Under the pieces are notes generated by a model. That model was not told the DNA's origin and searched no databases. It worked only from the letters and a program-made list of their open reading frames with translations. From Aquabacterium sp. (GTDB lineage: Bacteria; Pseudomonadota; Gammaproteobacteria; Burkholderiales; Burkholderiaceae_C): DNA of 64,000 nucleotides. Of this stretch, positions 35,233 to 44,515 are shown piece after piece. The position numbers were made by a program, and so were the translations under genes. Location: assembly GCF_016195855.1 (NCBI RefSeq), contig NZ_JACPYU010000003.1, positions 372,001-436,000 of the forward strand, read 5' to 3'. Within the stretch, counting starts at the first letter, position 1, and each line of letters starts with the position of its first letter.

Positions 35233-38142
35233 ATGCGTTTGCCCCAGCTGATTTCCGCCCCCTTCCCTGCCGCGCCTGCACGCCGGTTCAAGCCTGTTTG
35301 CCTGGCCGCCGTGCTGGCGCTCAGCAGCATGGCGTTTGCCTCCAGCAACGGCCTGGTGATCAGCCAGGTGTATGGCGGCGGTGGGGCCACCAGCGGCAGC
35401 CTCACGTACAAGAGCGACTACGTCGAGTTGTTCAATGCCGGCAGCGCGGCCGTCAGCCTGTCGGGCCTGTCGCTGCAATACGCCTCGGGCACGGGCACGG
35501 GCAACTTCTCGGCCAACACGGTGGTGCCGCTGCCCAATGTGGCGGTGCAGCCGGGGCAATACTTCCTGGTCAGCCTGGCCACCTCGGCCACCGTGGGCGG
35601 GGCCTTGCCCGTGACGGTGGACTTTGTTGGCAGCACCGGCCTGAACATCAGCGCCACCGCGGGCAAGCTGGCCCTGGTCAATGGCACCAGCGGCCTGGCC
35701 TGTAACGGCAGCAGCACGGTCTGCACCTCGGCGCAACTGGCCCAGATCGTGGACCTGGTGGGCTATGGCTCGGCCAACTTCTATGAAGGCAGCGGCGCCG
35801 CCCCTGCGCCCAGCACCACCACGGCGGTGCTGCGCGCCAACACGGGCTGCAGCGACACCGACGTCAATGCCAGCGACTTTGCCGCTGGGGCTCCCTCCCC
35901 GCGCAACACGGCGACCACGCTGGTCACGTGCAGTGGCTCAGGCGGCAGTGGCGGAACGGGCGGTGGCAGCGGTGCCCCCCTCACGGCCATCCACAGCATC
36001 CAGGGCAACGGCGGCACCAGCCCGCTCCTGGGGCAGACGGTCAGCACCAGTGGCGTGGTCACCAAGGTGAGCAACAACGGCTTCTTCCTGCAAGACCCCA
36101 ACGCGGACAGCGACCCCGCAACCTCAGAAGGCATCTTCGTCTTCACCAGCACGACACCAACCGTGTCGGTGGGCCAGGCGCTCACCTTGAGCGGCAAGGT
36201 GGCCGAGTTCAACACCGGCGCGGCCACCAACACACTGACCGCCAGCCACACCGTCACCGAACTGACTTCACCCACCAGCATCACCGTGGTGAACAGCGGC
36301 AACAGCATCGCGCCCACCGTCATCACGCTGCCGGCCACGCAAGCCCAGCTGGAAGCCCTTGAAGGCATGCTGGTGACGATCAACACGCAGCTGACGGCCT
36401 CGCAGAACTACTTCCTCGGTCGTTATGGTCAGGTCACGCTCGCGGCCAACGGCCGCCTGGAAAAGCCCACCAACAAGTTCCGCCCCGGCTCGGCTGATGC
36501 CCTGAACATGGCATCGGGCAATGCACAGCGACAGATCCTGCTGGACGACGGCAGCTCGCTGCAAAACCCAAACCCCACGCCTTACATCGGCGCCGACAAC
36601 ACCCTGCGCGCGGGCGACACGGTGGACGGCATCACCGGTGTGATCGACTATGGCCTGGCGACCTCCGACAACACAGGCCTGGCCAGCTACAAGATCCACC
36701 CGACCACAGCGGTGGCCTTCACACGCGCCAACCAGCGCAGCGCACAGCCGGCGGACGTGGGTGGCAACCTGCGCGTCGCCAGCGCCAACTTGCTGAACTT
36801 CTTCACCACCTTCGGTGATGGCCGCACCGCCAGCAACCAGACGGGCCAAGGCTGCGCGCCTTCAGGCACCACCGCCGATTGCCGCGGCGCAGACTCTGCC
36901 GCCGAGTTCACACGCCAGCGCAGCAAGCTGATTGCCGAGTTGTCGGCCATGAACGCCGATGTCATCGGCCTGATGGAGTTGCAGAACAACGTGGCCGCCG
37001 TGCAAAACCTGGTGGACGGCCTCAACAGCGCGATGGGTGCCGGCACCTACGACGTGGTGCCCGACCCGGCCAGCGGCGTGGGCACCGATGCGATCAAGGT
37101 CGGCATCATCTACAAACCCGCCAAGGTCAGCCGCGTGGGTGCCTCCCTCAGCGACACCGACCCCACCCACAAGCGGCCCTCGGTGGCCCAGACCTTTGCC
37201 GCCCCCAACGGCGAACAGTTTGCCGTGGTCGTCAACCACTTCAAGTCCAAGGGCAGCTGCCCCACGACGGAGGCCAACCTCGACCCCGATCAGGACCAGG
37301 GTGATGGCCAGGGCTGCTTCAACGCCACCCGCGTCGCCGAAGCCACCGCCATCCAGACCTTTGTCAGCAACCTGCAAGCCAGCACCGGCAACAACCGCGT
37401 CGTGCTGCTGGGCGACTTCAACGCCTACAGCCAGGAAGACCCGATCTACAGCCTGGTCAGCAATGGCTATACCGATCTGGCCGCCCGCTTCAGCATCCAA
37501 CCCTACTCGTACGTGTTCGACGGCGAGGCCGGCGCCCTGGACCACGCTGTGGCCACACCGGCCTTCAACAGCCTGGTCACCAGCGCCATCGAGTGGCACG
37601 TCAACGCCGACGAGCCATTTGTCATCGACTACAACCTGGAGTTCAAGCAGCCTGCTTGTGCCGCGTGCGGCCCCGATTACTACACCGCCACGCCTTATCG
37701 CTCGTCCGACCACGACCCGCTGCTGATCGGCTTGAACCTGGTTCACACCATCAACGGCACATCGCGCAGCGAAACCATCGTGGGCACGCCTGGTGACGAC
37801 CGCATCACCGGCGGCGCCGGCGCAGACGTGATCACCGGTGGCGCCGGCCGCGATGTGTTTGTCTACACCAGCCTGCGCGACGCGCTGGACACCCTCACCG
37901 ATTTCACCCCGGGTGAAGACCGCATCGACCTCAGCGCCGTGGCGGCCAGCTTGCGTGCCAGCGCAGGCTCCGGCACCGACCTGATCGCCGCAGGCTTCAT
38001 CCAGCTGGTCGACACCAGCGCCGGGCTTGAGATCCAGATCGACAGCGATGGCTACGCCGGCACCGCCGGCGCCCGCACGCTGGTGCGACTGCAAGGCGTG
38101 ACGCGCAGCCAGCTGCAAACCTCGCGTGACCTGATGCAGTGA
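35233..38142 (+). CDS. ExeM/NucH-type extracellular endonuclease with LTD and RTX repeats
   Basis: A 969-residue secreted protein. A signal peptide (about 1-37) is followed by a lamin-tail domain (about 41-225, LVISQVYGGGGATSG to DFAAGAPSPRN). An OB-like domain follows (about 248-500). The endonuclease/exonuclease/phosphatase domain (about 510-835) contains LRVASANLLNFF, LMELQNN, LLGDFNAYSQED and SSDHDPLLIGL. A short RTX block (about 852-880, GDDRITGGAGADVITGG) then binds calcium, and a C-terminal domain ends the chain. The enzyme would degrade extracellular DNA and may help control biofilm. Having both a Sec signal and RTX repeats is unusual. GGATTGCC precedes the ATG. Confidence 0.9.
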   Translation: MRLPQLISAPFPAAPARRFKPVCLAAVLALSSMAFASSNGLVISQVYGGGGATSGSLTYKSDYVELFNAGSAAVSLSGLSLQYASGTGTGNFSANTVVPLPNVAVQPGQYFLVSLATSATVGGALPVTVDFVGSTGLNISATAGKLALVNGTSGLACNGSSTVCTSAQLAQIVDLVGYGSANFYEGSGAAPAPSTTTAVLRANTGCSDTDVNASDFAAGAPSPRNTATTLVTCSGSGGSGGTGGGSGAPLTAIHSIQGNGGTSPLLGQTVSTSGVVTKVSNNGFFLQDPNADSDPATSEGIFVFTSTTPTVSVGQALTLSGKVAEFNTGAATNTLTASHTVTELTSPTSITVVNSGNSIAPTVITLPATQAQLEALEGMLVTINTQLTASQNYFLGRYGQVTLAANGRLEKPTNKFRPGSADALNMASGNAQRQILLDDGSSLQNPNPTPYIGADNTLRAGDTVDGITGVIDYGLATSDNTGLASYKIHPTTAVAFTRANQRSAQPADVGGNLRVASANLLNFFTTFGDGRTASNQTGQGCAPSGTTADCRGADSAAEFTRQRSKLIAELSAMNADVIGLMELQNNVAAVQNLVDGLNSAMGAGTYDVVPDPASGVGTDAIKVGIIYKPAKVSRVGASLSDTDPTHKRPSVAQTFAAPNGEQFAVVVNHFKSKGSCPTTEANLDPDQDQGDGQGCFNATRVAEATAIQTFVSNLQASTGNNRVVLLGDFNAYSQEDPIYSLVSNGYTDLAARFSIQPYSYVFDGEAGALDHAVATPAFNSLVTSAIEWHVNADEPFVIDYNLEFKQPACAACGPDYYTATPYRSSDHDPLLIGLNLVHTINGTSRSETIVGTPGDDRITGGAGADVITGGAGRDVFVYTSLRDALDTLTDFTPGEDRIDLSAVAASLRASAGSGTDLIAAGFIQLVDTSAGLEIQIDSDGYAGTAGARTLVRLQGVTRSQLQTSRDLMQ

Positions 38143-38200
38143 CCGCATCCCAGCCCTGCCAACGCCCCCGCCCACTCATCATCTTGAACGGACGTTTTCC

Positions 38201-38965
38201 ATGAAGTTCACCACACGCACCACCCTGGCCCTGGCCGCCTTGTCGATGGGCACCCTGGCTCACGCCGCTGACCTGCAAAACGGCGACTTCTCGCAAGGCC
38301 TGAGCCATTGGCAGGCCGCGGGCGATGTCTCCACACAGAGCGGCGCGGTGTGGGGCATCAACCTGGGTGCCGCCCCCGTGGCGGTACTGGGCACCGCCTC
38401 CACCGTGTATGACGACGACGCCCCCGCGCTGGCCGGCAGCTACAACCTGTCGGGCCTGGCCCCGATCGAGACCGCTCCTACCCAAGGGCTGGAAGCCTGG
38501 CTGGGCCTGCCTGCACAGGCGCTGGGCAACAATGCCTACGAAGGCTCGGCCATCTCGCAAACCTTTGACATCACGGCAGGCTCGCAGGTGTCGTTCGACT
38601 GGCGCTTGCTGACCCGCGACAACGGCAGCAAGCAGGGCGAGCCCGATGCCGCCTGGCTGAGCTGGAATCAAGGCGGCAACGTGCAGCTGATCGCACTGGC
38701 CAACGTGGGCAGCGGCCTGATGCAAGCGAGCACAGGTGGCTGGCTGGATTCGGGCGTGCAGCACGCCAGCTACACCGCACAACAAGGCGGCACCCTGACC
38801 CTGTCCTGGGCCCTCACCGACGTCAACAGCTTCAGCAACACCAGCTTGCTGACCCTGCAGAACGTGGCCGTGACACCCAGCGTGCCCGAACCCACGGGTA
38901 TCGCCCTGGTGCTCACCGGCATGGTCTTGTTGACACGGGCCGGCCGCCGCCCGCACCAAAGCTGA
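38201..38965 (+). CDS. PEP-CTERM sorting domain protein
   Basis: A 254-residue secreted protein. The signal peptide is 1-23 (LAALSMGTLAHA). The body is a beta-sandwich of the kind with an NGDFSQGLSHWQAAG start, close to carbohydrate-binding-type modules. The end is VPEPTGIALVLTGMVLL followed by basic residues, the exosortase recognition signal. It lies 58 bases after the ExeM-type nuclease gene in the same direction and may be co-transcribed with it. Confidence 0.88.
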   Translation: MKFTTRTTLALAALSMGTLAHAADLQNGDFSQGLSHWQAAGDVSTQSGAVWGINLGAAPVAVLGTASTVYDDDAPALAGSYNLSGLAPIETAPTQGLEAWLGLPAQALGNNAYEGSAISQTFDITAGSQVSFDWRLLTRDNGSKQGEPDAAWLSWNQGGNVQLIALANVGSGLMQASTGGWLDSGVQHASYTAQQGGTLTLSWALTDVNSFSNTSLLTLQNVAVTPSVPEPTGIALVLTGMVLLTRAGRRPHQS

Positions 38966-38985
38966 CAGCGCCGCACCACTTTGTT

Positions 38986-39014
38986 GCCACATGTCGGATG
39001 ACGTTTCATGTGGC
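38986..39014. other. Eight-base inverted repeat without a T-run
   Basis: GCCACATG (38986-38993) and CATGTGGC (39007-39014) form a hairpin after the PEP-CTERM gene. With no T-run it may be an RNA-stability hairpin or an operator for the downstream small gene. Confidence 0.35.
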
Positions 39015-39180
39015 GGCAGCAGGGTGGTACAAGCCCCACCCAAACGCGTGGTCTGGCCCCCACACCTGCCCCCCTTCATGGGGTCAATCCTCTGTCATGG
39101 TTGGCCCGCAAAATGCATGATGAAACAGGTGGCCCACTGCAGCGCAACAGCAAGGCGGAGGGCCATGAAGTGGAGACCGC

Positions 39181-39399
39181 ATGCGCGCCCTGATGAACCT
39201 TGCCATTGAACCTGCCCTACGTGTTTTTGAAGTCTCGACCCTGGTCGTGATCACCCCGTCCCAGCAGGCCGTCAAGCGCGTTCTCAAGGTGCTGGCTGAC
39301 ACGCCAGTGGGCGCCGTCCAGATCGTGCGCGACCGCTACCCCAAGTCCCGCTCGCACGAGGTGCTGTCCTGCCACCTGCTGGACGCCCAGGCCGCCTGA
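39181..39399 (+). CDS. Small hypothetical protein
   Basis: A 72-residue protein (MRALMNLAIEPALRVFEVST) with no signal or membrane segment. GGAG lies seven bases before the ATG and codon use matches the neighbours, so it is probably real. I know no family and no function. It lies between a PEP-CTERM gene and egtB. Confidence 0.5.
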   Translation: MRALMNLAIEPALRVFEVSTLVVITPSQQAVKRVLKVLADTPVGAVQIVRDRYPKSRSHEVLSCHLLDAQAA

Positions 39400-39600
39400 A
39401 AAGCCGCTGCAATAGCCCCACAGGATGAACTTCGTTACAGCTCGATTGACAGCGCCGCGCCGCTGTCGGATGCTTGTGTAAGAAGTACCAGGGCTCGCAC
39501 GACCATGCATGCATGAAGCTTGGCGGCATGAGCCGCCGAGTCCTTTGTCGCCCGTACTGGCACACGCGTGCCCAGCGGCGATGCTGCATGAGGTCGAGAC

Positions 39601-40827
39601 ATGCCACTTCCATCTGCAGAACCAGGCCCCAGCCTGGCCAGCCGCTACCACGACATCCGCGCCACCAGCGAGGCCCTGTGCGCCCCACTGGCCGCAGAGG
39701 ACCACGTACCGCAACCCGTGGCCCATGTCAGCCCGCCCAAGTGGCACCTGGCACACACCACCTGGTTCTTCGAAGCCTTTGTGCTGTCCAGGCTGGCCCC
39801 TGAGCAAGCGCCCTGGCACCCCTTGTATGGTTACCTGTTCAACAGCTATTACGAGACGGTGGGGCAACGGGTGTTGCGCCATCAGCGCGGCACGCTGAGC
39901 CGCCCCACGGTTGACGAGATCCTGGCCTACCGGCACCACATCGACGAGTGCATGATGGGCTGGCTGGCGCGCGAGCTGGACGAGCCGGTGTGCACCCTCA
40001 TCGAGCTGGGCTTGCAGCACGAACAGCAACACCAGGAATTGCTGCTCACCGACATCAAGGCCATCCTGGGCGGCAACCCACTGCAACCACCTTACGCGCA
40101 TGGCACGGTCGCCAGCTGGGACTTGGCGCGCGAGCATGGCGGCACACCCGCCTTCACGACGCCATCCACACCTGGCGGCTGGCTGGACATCGACGGCGGC
40201 CTGTACGAGGTCGGGCACAAGGGCCAGGGCTTTGCCTTCGACAACGAAGGATCGAGGCATGTCCAGCACCTGCGGCCCTTTCAGATTCAGCAGGGCCTGG
40301 TCAGCAACCGCGATTACCTCGCCTTCATGGCCGACCAGGGCTACCAGCGACACGAGTTGTGGCATGCCGAAGGGTGGGACTGGTTGCAGACCGAAGGCAT
40401 CGCGGCGCCCCTGTACTGGTCGCGTGACGACAAGGCCCCCAGCGGCTGGGCGCACTACACCTTGCGCGGCGCCCAGCCCGTGTCGCCCGACGCACCGGTG
40501 AGCCACCTCAGCTACTACGAGGCCCACGCCTTCGCGCAATGGGCCGGCTGCCGCCTGCCCACCGAGTTCGAATGGGAAGCCGCACAAAGCCAGTTGACAT
40601 GGGGGCAACGCTGGGAATGGACTGCGAGCGCCTACCAACCCTACCCCGGCTTTCAAAAGGCACCAGGCGCCGTGGGTGAGTACAACGGCAAGTTCATGGT
40701 CAACCAGATGGTGCTGCGCGGCAGCTCCTTTGCCACGCCGCCAGGCCACGCACGCGCCACCTACCGCAACTTCTTTCATCCACCGCTGCGCTGGCAGTAC
40801 ACGGGCGTGCGCCTGGCCCGCGATTGA
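39601..40827 (+). CDS. egtB: Ergothioneine biosynthesis sulfoxide synthase EgtB
   Basis: A 408-residue non-haem iron enzyme that joins a sulphur donor (cysteine or gamma-glutamylcysteine) to trimethylhistidine. The N-terminal DinB-like helical domain supplies the iron triad H52 (LAHTTWFF), H140 and H144 (LQHEQQHQE). The C-terminal formylglycine-enzyme-like domain runs from about 195 (GGLYEVGHKGQGFAFDNE) to 405, with LPTEFEWEAA and LRGSSFATPPGHARATYRN. It precedes egtD by 27 bases. Confidence 0.93.
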   Translation: MPLPSAEPGPSLASRYHDIRATSEALCAPLAAEDHVPQPVAHVSPPKWHLAHTTWFFEAFVLSRLAPEQAPWHPLYGYLFNSYYETVGQRVLRHQRGTLSRPTVDEILAYRHHIDECMMGWLARELDEPVCTLIELGLQHEQQHQELLLTDIKAILGGNPLQPPYAHGTVASWDLAREHGGTPAFTTPSTPGGWLDIDGGLYEVGHKGQGFAFDNEGSRHVQHLRPFQIQQGLVSNRDYLAFMADQGYQRHELWHAEGWDWLQTEGIAAPLYWSRDDKAPSGWAHYTLRGAQPVSPDAPVSHLSYYEAHAFAQWAGCRLPTEFEWEAAQSQLTWGQRWEWTASAYQPYPGFQKAPGAVGEYNGKFMVNQMVLRGSSFATPPGHARATYRNFFHPPLRWQYTGVRLARD

Positions 40828-40854
40828 GCCCCCTCATCTGGAAGGCCCCACACC

Positions 40855-41856
40855 ATGTCGAACTCCCCCTTGCTGGATGAGCTGTCGCTGCGCGCCCTGA
40901 CTGGCCTGAGGCAAACGCCCAAGCGCCTGCCCTCGATGTACTTCTACGACGACGAAGGCTCGCGCCTGTTCCAGCGCATCATGTGCCTGCCCGGCTATTA
41001 CCTGACCGAGGCCGAACGCGAGATCCTGGCGCACCAATGGCCCAAGCTGCTGGATGCCTTCACACCCGATGGCCGCCCATTCGAGCTGATCGAACTGGGC
41101 AGTGGCGATGGCAGCAAGACACTGGAGCTTTGCGCCGCATTCGACAAGACCGGTGTGGACTTCAGCTACGTGCCAGTGGACATCTCGCCGCATGCACTGG
41201 GCAGCCTGCTCAGGGCGTTTGACCAGCGCCTGCCCGGGCTGCGCGTCCAGGCTCGCACGGGTGATTACTTCTCAGGCTGGCGCCAGCCCGGCAACGGCCA
41301 GCGCCAGATCGTGATGTTCATGGGCAGCAACCTGGGCAACATGCCCCTGGATGAGGCCCGCGCCTTCTTGAATCAGATACGCAGCCACATGCAGGAGGGC
41401 GACGGCCTGCTGCTGGGGCTGGACCTGATGAAAAACCCGCACACCCTGCTGGCCGCCTACAACGACCCGGAAGGCGTGACGGCCGCCTTCAACCTCAATC
41501 TGCTGCGGCGGCTCAACCGCGAGCTGGGCATGAACTTCAAGCTGGACCGCTTCAGCCACTACGCCTGCTACTCGCCGCTGGATGGCACGGCGCGCAGCTT
41601 CCTGGTCAGCCTGGACAAGCAAACCGTGCGCAGCACCCGGGTGGACCTGCAATTCCAGTTCGAGCCCGGCGAGACCATCTACACGGAGCAATCTCAAAAG
41701 TACAGCCCTGCCATGATCCGGCAACTGGCACAAGACAGTGGCTTTGCACCCAAGCTGCACCTGCAGGACGGGCAAGGCCGTTACTGCGTGAGCTTCTGGC
41801 AGGCCATCAAGCCCGAGATGGTCAGGCACATGGTGCCAAACGCCAGCCAGGCATAG
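40855..41856 (+). CDS. egtD: L-histidine N-alpha-methyltransferase EgtD
   Basis: A 333-residue SAM-dependent methyltransferase that makes hercynine (trimethylhistidine) for EgtB. The SAM loop is ELGSGDGSKT (80-89), followed by the EgtD features MYFYDDEGSRLFQRIM, PGYYLTEAE, FMGSNLGNMP and GLDLMKNP. Together with egtB this is the minimal ergothioneine pathway. No egtA, C or E adjoins; a C-S lyase must be elsewhere. The last 76 bases overlap the end of the convergent YeeE/YedE gene. Confidence 0.94.
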   Translation: MSNSPLLDELSLRALTGLRQTPKRLPSMYFYDDEGSRLFQRIMCLPGYYLTEAEREILAHQWPKLLDAFTPDGRPFELIELGSGDGSKTLELCAAFDKTGVDFSYVPVDISPHALGSLLRAFDQRLPGLRVQARTGDYFSGWRQPGNGQRQIVMFMGSNLGNMPLDEARAFLNQIRSHMQEGDGLLLGLDLMKNPHTLLAAYNDPEGVTAAFNLNLLRRLNRELGMNFKLDRFSHYACYSPLDGTARSFLVSLDKQTVRSTRVDLQFQFEPGETIYTEQSQKYSPAMIRQLAQDSGFAPKLHLQDGQGRYCVSFWQAIKPEMVRHMVPNASQA

Positions 41857-42779
41857 CCCCACAGCAAGGGCATGCCCACCAGGATCAGCCCATCATTGCC
41901 CCCGGGGATGAACTGGCTGCCCATGCCCATCAGCGCCCCGCCGATCAGACAACGCACGATGTCCTTGGCATGGACGATGCGCCCACTGCGCCAGGCCCAC
42001 CTGCCTGCCAGCCAGCCGCCCAGCGCGGCACCACCAAACAAGGCGGCCGCCAGCAAGGCCCGCACCCAGGTCTGCCTGGCCATGCCCGCGGCCCATTCGC
42101 TCAAGAGCTCGGTATAGGCCCAGGGGCCGGCCATCAGCATCATGCCCAGGAAGGTCAGCCCGATCACGATGGTGGCGGGTGCCGGGCGCCATACCGACAT
42201 CAGCAGCCCTCGCCCACGCTGCGAAGGCGTGCGCAGATGCGGGTCGGCCAGCAGGCGCTGCCAGCTCACACGCACGCCATAGGCCACCCGCAGCACCAGC
42301 AAGACGAGTGCGGGCGCCGCGGCCCAGGCCGGCAAGCTCAAAGCCGGCGCCATCTGCAGCGAGGCAGGTGCGGCCATGCTCTGGAACACCCGCAGGAACA
42401 GCCAGCAACCCGCAAAGAACCCGATGGGCGTGGCCACATAGGCCCACTCCCCGTTTGACCAGCGTGCAATGGCGCCAAACACGCAGGCCCGGTTGACATA
42501 GGCCCCACCGCCCAGCAAGGCGCCGCCCAGCACCGTGCGCCAGCCAGGCTCATGTCCCGCCAGCAAGGGTGCCATCACACCGAGTTGCCGCAACAAGAGC
42601 AGCCCCAGGCCCACCCACAAGGCGGCCTCGGCCAGGCTGAGCAGGCGCTGCGCCCGGCGCTGGTTCATGAGTTCGTCCACGGCCGCCACCGTGCAGGTGG
42701 CACCCCGCTGGATCGCAAAACCCATCAGGGCTGCCAAGGCCACGCTGGCCAGCAAGATCTCCCACATGTGCGTCGCCAT
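41781..42779 (-). CDS. YeeE/YedE-family sulphur transporter-like membrane protein
   Basis: A 332-residue protein with about nine hydrophobic segments. Family cysteine motifs are present: GATCTVAAVDE (C29) and NRACVFGAIARW (C99), each in a short membrane loop. A later segment, IGGALMGMGSQFIPGGNDG, carries the characteristic glycine-rich turn. Members move thiosulfate or similar sulphur compounds; the cargo here is not proven. It is the last gene of the minus-strand operon and overlaps egtD tail to tail. Confidence 0.87.
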   Translation of the reverse strand: MATHMWEILLASVALAALMGFAIQRGATCTVAAVDELMNQRRAQRLLSLAEAALWVGLGLLLLRQLGVMAPLLAGHEPGWRTVLGGALLGGGAYVNRACVFGAIARWSNGEWAYVATPIGFFAGCWLFLRVFQSMAAPASLQMAPALSLPAWAAAPALVLLVLRVAYGVRVSWQRLLADPHLRTPSQRGRGLLMSVWRPAPATIVIGLTFLGMMLMAGPWAYTELLSEWAAGMARQTWVRALLAAALFGGAALGGWLAGRWAWRSGRIVHAKDIVRCLIGGALMGMGSQFIPGGNDGLILVGMPLLWGYAWLAFGTMCLTISGLMACQKLTQ

Positions 42780-42798
42780 GACCCCGCCCCTCAGCGCA

Positions 42799-43950
42799 TC
42801 AACGGATATCGTGGATCACCACGCCATCACGCGGGTCCACGGCCTGAAGCCAGGGGGCCAGCTCGATGGCGCGACACGCGTCCGCATGCCCGGCCTCCCA
42901 GCGCGCCGTGATGCCCTGGTGCGTGAAGTCGATGTCCTTGGTCTGGTCCTCATTGGGCAAGCGCGGTGCGGTCAGCTGCACCATGTGCATGGTGGTGCCG
43001 CAGCCCCAGGAAGCCAGCTCGGCCACCTGCGGATCACGGCGGCGCTCCTCGGGCAGGTGCTTGACCAGCTCGCGGATGATGTGGCGCAGCTTGTGGATCT
43101 TCTGCTGCTCGGCCACATGGCTGGCAGAGCGGCTGGAGAACTGGATGTCCTTCTGGCGGCCATTGATCTGCCACAGCGTTTGAGGCTCCGGCCCTTGCGG
43201 GTTCCACAACTGCACCGAGAAGATGACCGAATCACGGCGAGGGTTGTCGTCCAGCACCACCTCGGTGGGGGTGTTGGAGTAGATGCCGCCATCCCAATAC
43301 GGATCCCCGTCGATGCGCACGGCCGGAAAGGCCGGCGGCAGGGCACCGGAGGCCATCACGTGGTCCAGCTGCAAAGGCTGCTGCCGGCTGTCGAAATAGG
43401 TCATGGCGCCCGTTCGGGCATTGACGGCCCCCACCGTCAGGCGCGTGCGCTGGCTGTGGAGGTAGTCCAGATCGATCAGGTCGGCCAGCGTCTCGCGCAG
43501 CGGCGCCGTGCTGTAGTAGGCCGCATGCTCGATGCCCGTAGGGGCATGCGCCCCCATCAAGCCAGCCAGGCTGGGCCGGAAGAAGCCGGGCAAGCCACCG
43601 CTGATCGTGTGCAGATTGCTCAAGGCCTGCCCCATCAGGTCCAACCCCGCCCCTGCATGAGACGCAAACCAGGCCGACCCCTTGATTTCCATGCGGTCCC
43701 AGAACGCGTGCAGACGCGCCATGCGCTGCGCTGGCGGGTTGCCCGCGATGAGGGCCCCGTTGATGGCGCCAATGGAGGTGCCCACCACCCAATCGGGCTC
43801 GATGCCCGCCTCGTGCATGGCCTGGTAGACGCCCAGTTGGTAGGCACCCAGCGCCCCACCACCCTGCAGCACCAGCACCACCTGGCCGGGCAAGGCCTGA
43901 GGCACCGATGACGTGGAGGGGGCGCGGCTTGCGGTTTCTGCTTTGGCCAT
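42799..43950 (-). CDS. Patatin-like phospholipase with C-terminal DUF3734-like domain
   Basis: A 383-residue hydrolase. The oxyanion loop is GGGALG (30-35), the nucleophile is S59 (GTSIG) and the acid is D220 (DGGIYSN), forming the Ser-Asp dyad. The C-terminal domain (about 280-383) is the one found with patatin-like proteins near hydroxybutyrate dehydrogenase genes. Its substrates are unproven; a role in lipid or PHB turnover is suggested by context. The ATG at 43950 has AGGAGA upstream; a GTG two bases before starts the same frame at 43953. Confidence 0.88.
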   Translation of the reverse strand: MAKAETASRAPSTSSVPQALPGQVVLVLQGGGALGAYQLGVYQAMHEAGIEPDWVVGTSIGAINGALIAGNPPAQRMARLHAFWDRMEIKGSAWFASHAGAGLDLMGQALSNLHTISGGLPGFFRPSLAGLMGAHAPTGIEHAAYYSTAPLRETLADLIDLDYLHSQRTRLTVGAVNARTGAMTYFDSRQQPLQLDHVMASGALPPAFPAVRIDGDPYWDGGIYSNTPTEVVLDDNPRRDSVIFSVQLWNPQGPEPQTLWQINGRQKDIQFSSRSASHVAEQQKIHKLRHIIRELVKHLPEERRRDPQVAELASWGCGTTMHMVQLTAPRLPNEDQTKDIDFTHQGITARWEAGHADACRAIELAPWLQAVDPRDGVVIHDIR

Positions 43951-43974
43951 CACGGCTTCTCCTGTTTAGATGAA

Positions 43975-44505
43975 TCAGTTGGTCGCGACCACTTCGCGCA
44001 AACGCCGTCTCACACGGTAAAGCACCACCGACAGATGGCTCGCACTGATGCCCAACGCCTCACACACTTCCTGGGTATCGAGCTCCATGCAATCCCGCAG
44101 CACAAAAGCCCTGGCCTGCTGCTCTGGCAGCGTGCGCAAGCAGGTGTCGAACTGGATCAGCATCTGCTTTTCATGCACGCAGGCCGCGGGGTCACGCCAT
44201 TCGATGGCGGCGTGTCCTGGCAAAGGGCCCGCCTCGCTGCCATCCTCGTCCTCATCCTGCAGCAAATGGACATGCCAGGCCGGCGCCTGGCGGCGCAACT
44301 GGTCCACCAGCTTGTGCTTGAGCACGCCGATCAACCAGGTGCGCAATTGCGAGCGCCCCGCAAAAGCGCCTGGCCGCTCCAGTGCCGCCAGGATGGTCTC
44401 CGAGACGGCGTCTTCCGCCCAGGCGTCGTTGCGCAGTTTGCGGCGCGCCAGGCCAATCAGTTGAGGGCGCAGTGCCGCGACCTGCTCGGTGAAATCGTTC
44501 AACAT
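43975..44505 (-). CDS. ECF-type RNA polymerase sigma factor
   Basis: A 176-residue sigma factor. Region 2 is at about 5-65 (RPQLIGLARRKLRNDAWAEDAVSETILAAL), and an acidic insertion (DEDEDGSEAG) replaces the usual linker. Region 4 is at about 105-170 with the helix-turn-helix EVCEALGISASHLSVVLYRVRRRL. The ATG at 44505 is taken as the start. No anti-sigma gene is visible on either side, which is unusual. It lies between bdhA and the patatin gene with gaps of 10 and 24 bases. Confidence 0.9.
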   Translation of the reverse strand: MLNDFTEQVAALRPQLIGLARRKLRNDAWAEDAVSETILAALERPGAFAGRSQLRTWLIGVLKHKLVDQLRRQAPAWHVHLLQDEDEDGSEAGPLPGHAAIEWRDPAACVHEKQMLIQFDTCLRTLPEQQARAFVLRDCMELDTQEVCEALGISASHLSVVLYRVRRRLREVVATN

Positions 44506-44515
44506 GGCCGCGCCC

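Noticed and set aside
33206-35281. A minus-strand open frame of 691 codons opposite phaZ and the RnfB-like gene
   Set aside because: It spans two well-supported genes on the other strand and has no motif or start signal.
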